Source: Muribaculaceae bacterium
Lineage (GTDB): Bacteria > Bacteroidota > Bacteroidia > Bacteroidales > Muribaculaceae
NCBI GenBank assembly: GCA_017483645.1
Contig: JAFUWD010000024.1
Span: 1-41,725 of the forward strand
Length of the DNA stretch: 41,725 bases
Direction of reading: 5' to 3'
A model generated the notes under the pieces. It did no database searches. It saw only the letters and a program-made list of their open reading frames with translations, and had not been told where the DNA came from. This document shows, one piece after another, positions 40,695 through 41,725 of the stretch. Positions within the stretch are counted from its first letter, which is position 1. The number at the start of each line of letters is the position of its first letter. A program made the translations under genes and the position numbers.

Positions 40695-41147
40695 ATGAGA
40701 ATTGTTATTCAGCGTGCCGCAGAAGCCAGTGTGAGTGTCGATGGTAGGCAAGTGTCGGCCATCGGGCCTGGCCTGATGGTGCTTGTGGGCGTGGAGCAAG
40801 GCGACACCCTTGCCGACGTGGAATGGCTTGCCGCCAAAACGACCGCCTTGCGCATCTTTGATGATGAGCAGGGCGTGATGAACCGCAGTGTGGCCGATGC
40901 TGGGGGTGAAGTGCTGGCTGTGAGCCAGTTTACCCTCACTGCAGGCACCCGAAAGGGGAATCGTCCCAGTTACATTCGGGCCGCTGGTCACGACCTCGCA
41001 ATTCCTCTCTATGAGGCCTATTGTGAGCAAGTGGGCCAACTGCTTGCGCGCCCTGTGCAGCGTGGCGTTTTCGGGGCCAATATGCGCGTGTCGCTCGTGA
41101 ATGACGGCCCGGTGACCATTATCATCGACTCGCGCCTGCGAGAATAA
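40695..41147 (+). CDS. dtd: D-aminoacyl-tRNA deacylase
   Basis: The 150-residue editing enzyme hydrolyses D-aminoacyl-tRNAs. It begins MRIVIQRAAEASVSVDG and shows the conserved VLAVSQFTLTA and RKGNRPSYIRAA segments that line the active site. Length is normal. Three bases separate it from uvrC, so the two are surely co-transcribed. Confidence 0.95.
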   Translation: MRIVIQRAAEASVSVDGRQVSAIGPGLMVLVGVEQGDTLADVEWLAAKTTALRIFDDEQGVMNRSVADAGGEVLAVSQFTLTAGTRKGNRPSYIRAAGHDLAIPLYEAYCEQVGQLLARPVQRGVFGANMRVSLVNDGPVTIIIDSRLRE

Positions 41148-41150
41148 TTG

Positions 41151-41182
41151 TTTGCCTGCATCGAAAAAAAATAGTAAATTTG
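41151..41182 (+). promoter_or_regulatory. Promoter of mazG predicting a leaderless mRNA
   Basis: TTTG (41151-41154), a 20-base spacer and TAAATTTG (41175-41182), a near-ideal Bacteroidota promoter. Only six bases separate it from the mazG ATG at 41189, so transcription should start at or next to the start codon. Confidence 0.75.
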
Positions 41183-41188
41183 CGTCAG

Positions 41189-41527
41189 ATGACTTTACAT
41201 GAGGCACAAGAGCGGGTGGACCGCTGGATAAAAACTTATGGCGTGCGCTATTTCAGCGAGTTGACCAATATGGCCGTTCTCACCGAGGAAGTTGGCGAGG
41301 TGGCACGCATCATGGCTCGCCGTTATGGTGAGCAGTCGGAAAAGCTGTCGGACCGCGACAAGGTGCTTGCCGACGAGCTTGCCGATGTGTTGTGGGTGCT
41401 CATTTGTATCGCCAACCAAACCGGAGTGGACCTGACCGAGGCCCTGGAGAGCAATTTCGCAAAAAAAACCATGCGTGACGTCCACCGTCATCATGAGAAT
41501 GAAAAATTAACCCCCAAATCAAAATAA
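41189..41527 (+). CDS. MazG-like nucleotide pyrophosphohydrolase
   Basis: A 112-residue all-alpha NTP pyrophosphatase. The metal-binding motif is present as LTEEVGEVARIMARRYGE and LADELADVLWVLICIANQTGVDL, giving EExxE and ExxD. Such enzymes cleave non-canonical or excess dNTPs. The start is ATG 41189; a TTG at 41180 in the same frame lies inside the promoter -7 box. It precedes deoC by ten bases. Confidence 0.88.
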   Translation: MTLHEAQERVDRWIKTYGVRYFSELTNMAVLTEEVGEVARIMARRYGEQSEKLSDRDKVLADELADVLWVLICIANQTGVDLTEALESNFAKKTMRDVHRHHENEKLTPKSK

Positions 41528-41537
41528 AAACAACACT

Positions 41538-41725
41538 ATGGGACAACAAGAACATCATCATGAACACTGCTCGTGCGGCTGTGGCCACGAGCATCATCAC
41601 GACCATGAAGTGAATCTGAACCGCTACGAGGCAGTGGTCGACGGCAGTGCTGTCGAGACCGACGATGGGGCCGTGCAGGCCGCCGTGCAGCGCATTCTTG
41701 ACGAGCATTGCCAGGCAAACAACAC
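41538..41725 (+). CDS. deoC: Deoxyribose-phosphate aldolase with His/Cys-rich N-terminal extension (partial)
   Basis: The frame starts at ATG 41538 and runs off the window after 62 codons. The first 24 residues hold ten His and three Cys (HHHEHCSCGCGHEHHHDH), a likely metal-binding tail. The following NLNRYEAVVDG...VQAAVQRILDEHCQANNT aligns with the N terminus of Bacteroidota DeoC, including the ANNTPEV region, and deoC often follows mazG in this gene order. DeoC cleaves deoxyribose 5-phosphate to glyceraldehyde 3-phosphate and acetaldehyde. The assignment rests on the N terminus and context only. Confidence 0.65.
   Translation, partial: MGQQEHHHEHCSCGCGHEHHHDHEVNLNRYEAVVDGSAVETDDGAVQAAVQRILDEHCQANN

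Noticed and set aside
41180-41188. TTG start for mazG three codons upstream
   Set aside because: The TTG overlaps the TAAATTTG box, so it would lie upstream of the predicted transcription start.

Overview
This 41.7-kb window looks like a piece of a Bacteroidales chromosome, most likely Muribaculaceae or a close relative (inference). The evidence is the TAnnTTTG promoter boxes with an upstream TTTG or TTG element, TolC/MacAB and LytTR genes of Bacteroidota type, two secreted proteins with a type IX secretion-like C-terminal tail, a 430-residue MetK, and the run ybeY-mnmG-apt-uvrC-dtd-mazG-deoC.

Region 1 (1-3263) is accessory. The window opens inside the 3' end of a group II intron: the last 17 codons of its maturase, then domains V and VI. 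Two AAA ATPases of the archaeal-ATPase/DUF234 and DUF4143 types follow. Shreds of a decayed second comM copy lie on both sides of the first ATPase and run into the stop codon of the second. The intact comM is right next door, so this end of comM seems to have been a repeated insertion or recombination target.

Region 2 (3264-8695, minus strand) is one probable operon: a single-SIS-domain sugar-phosphate isomerase, a PfkB-type protein without its GAGD catalytic motif, a TPR protein fused in frame to a glycerophosphodiester phosphodiesterase, ribH and comM. A membrane sulfatase-fold transferase (8886-10850) is transcribed the other way.

Region 3 (10847-17248, minus) is a six-gene operon that joins a complete TolC-MacA-MacB tripartite exporter to a LytS/LytTR-type two-component system. 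A secreted endonuclease/exonuclease/phosphatase protein (17423-18472) follows.

Region 4 (18635-24588) holds two divergent, paralogous secreted proteins of unknown function that share N- and C-terminal modules but differ in the middle. The larger has a roughly 250-nt leader containing a strong intrinsic terminator. Next come a PreA-like flavoprotein carrying an extra N-terminal Fe-S module, metK behind a SAM-II-type riboswitch, and a class A penicillin-binding protein.

Region 5 (30173-35529) starts with a nested inverted-repeat (MITE-like) element, followed by a minus-strand operon (CotH-type protein with dockerin repeats, GT4 glycosyltransferase, lipoprotein) and an NfeD/SPFH membrane pair.

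Region 6 (35916-end, plus) is the housekeeping run ybeY, mnmG, apt, uvrC, dtd, mazG and the start of deoC. It carries two parS sites 1.1 kb apart, one intergenic and one inside uvrC, which suggests an origin-proximal position. The mazG promoter predicts a leaderless mRNA, and the partial DeoC has a His/Cys-rich N-terminal extension.

I found no rRNA, tRNA or CRISPR array. All family names come from reading motifs; no database search was run.
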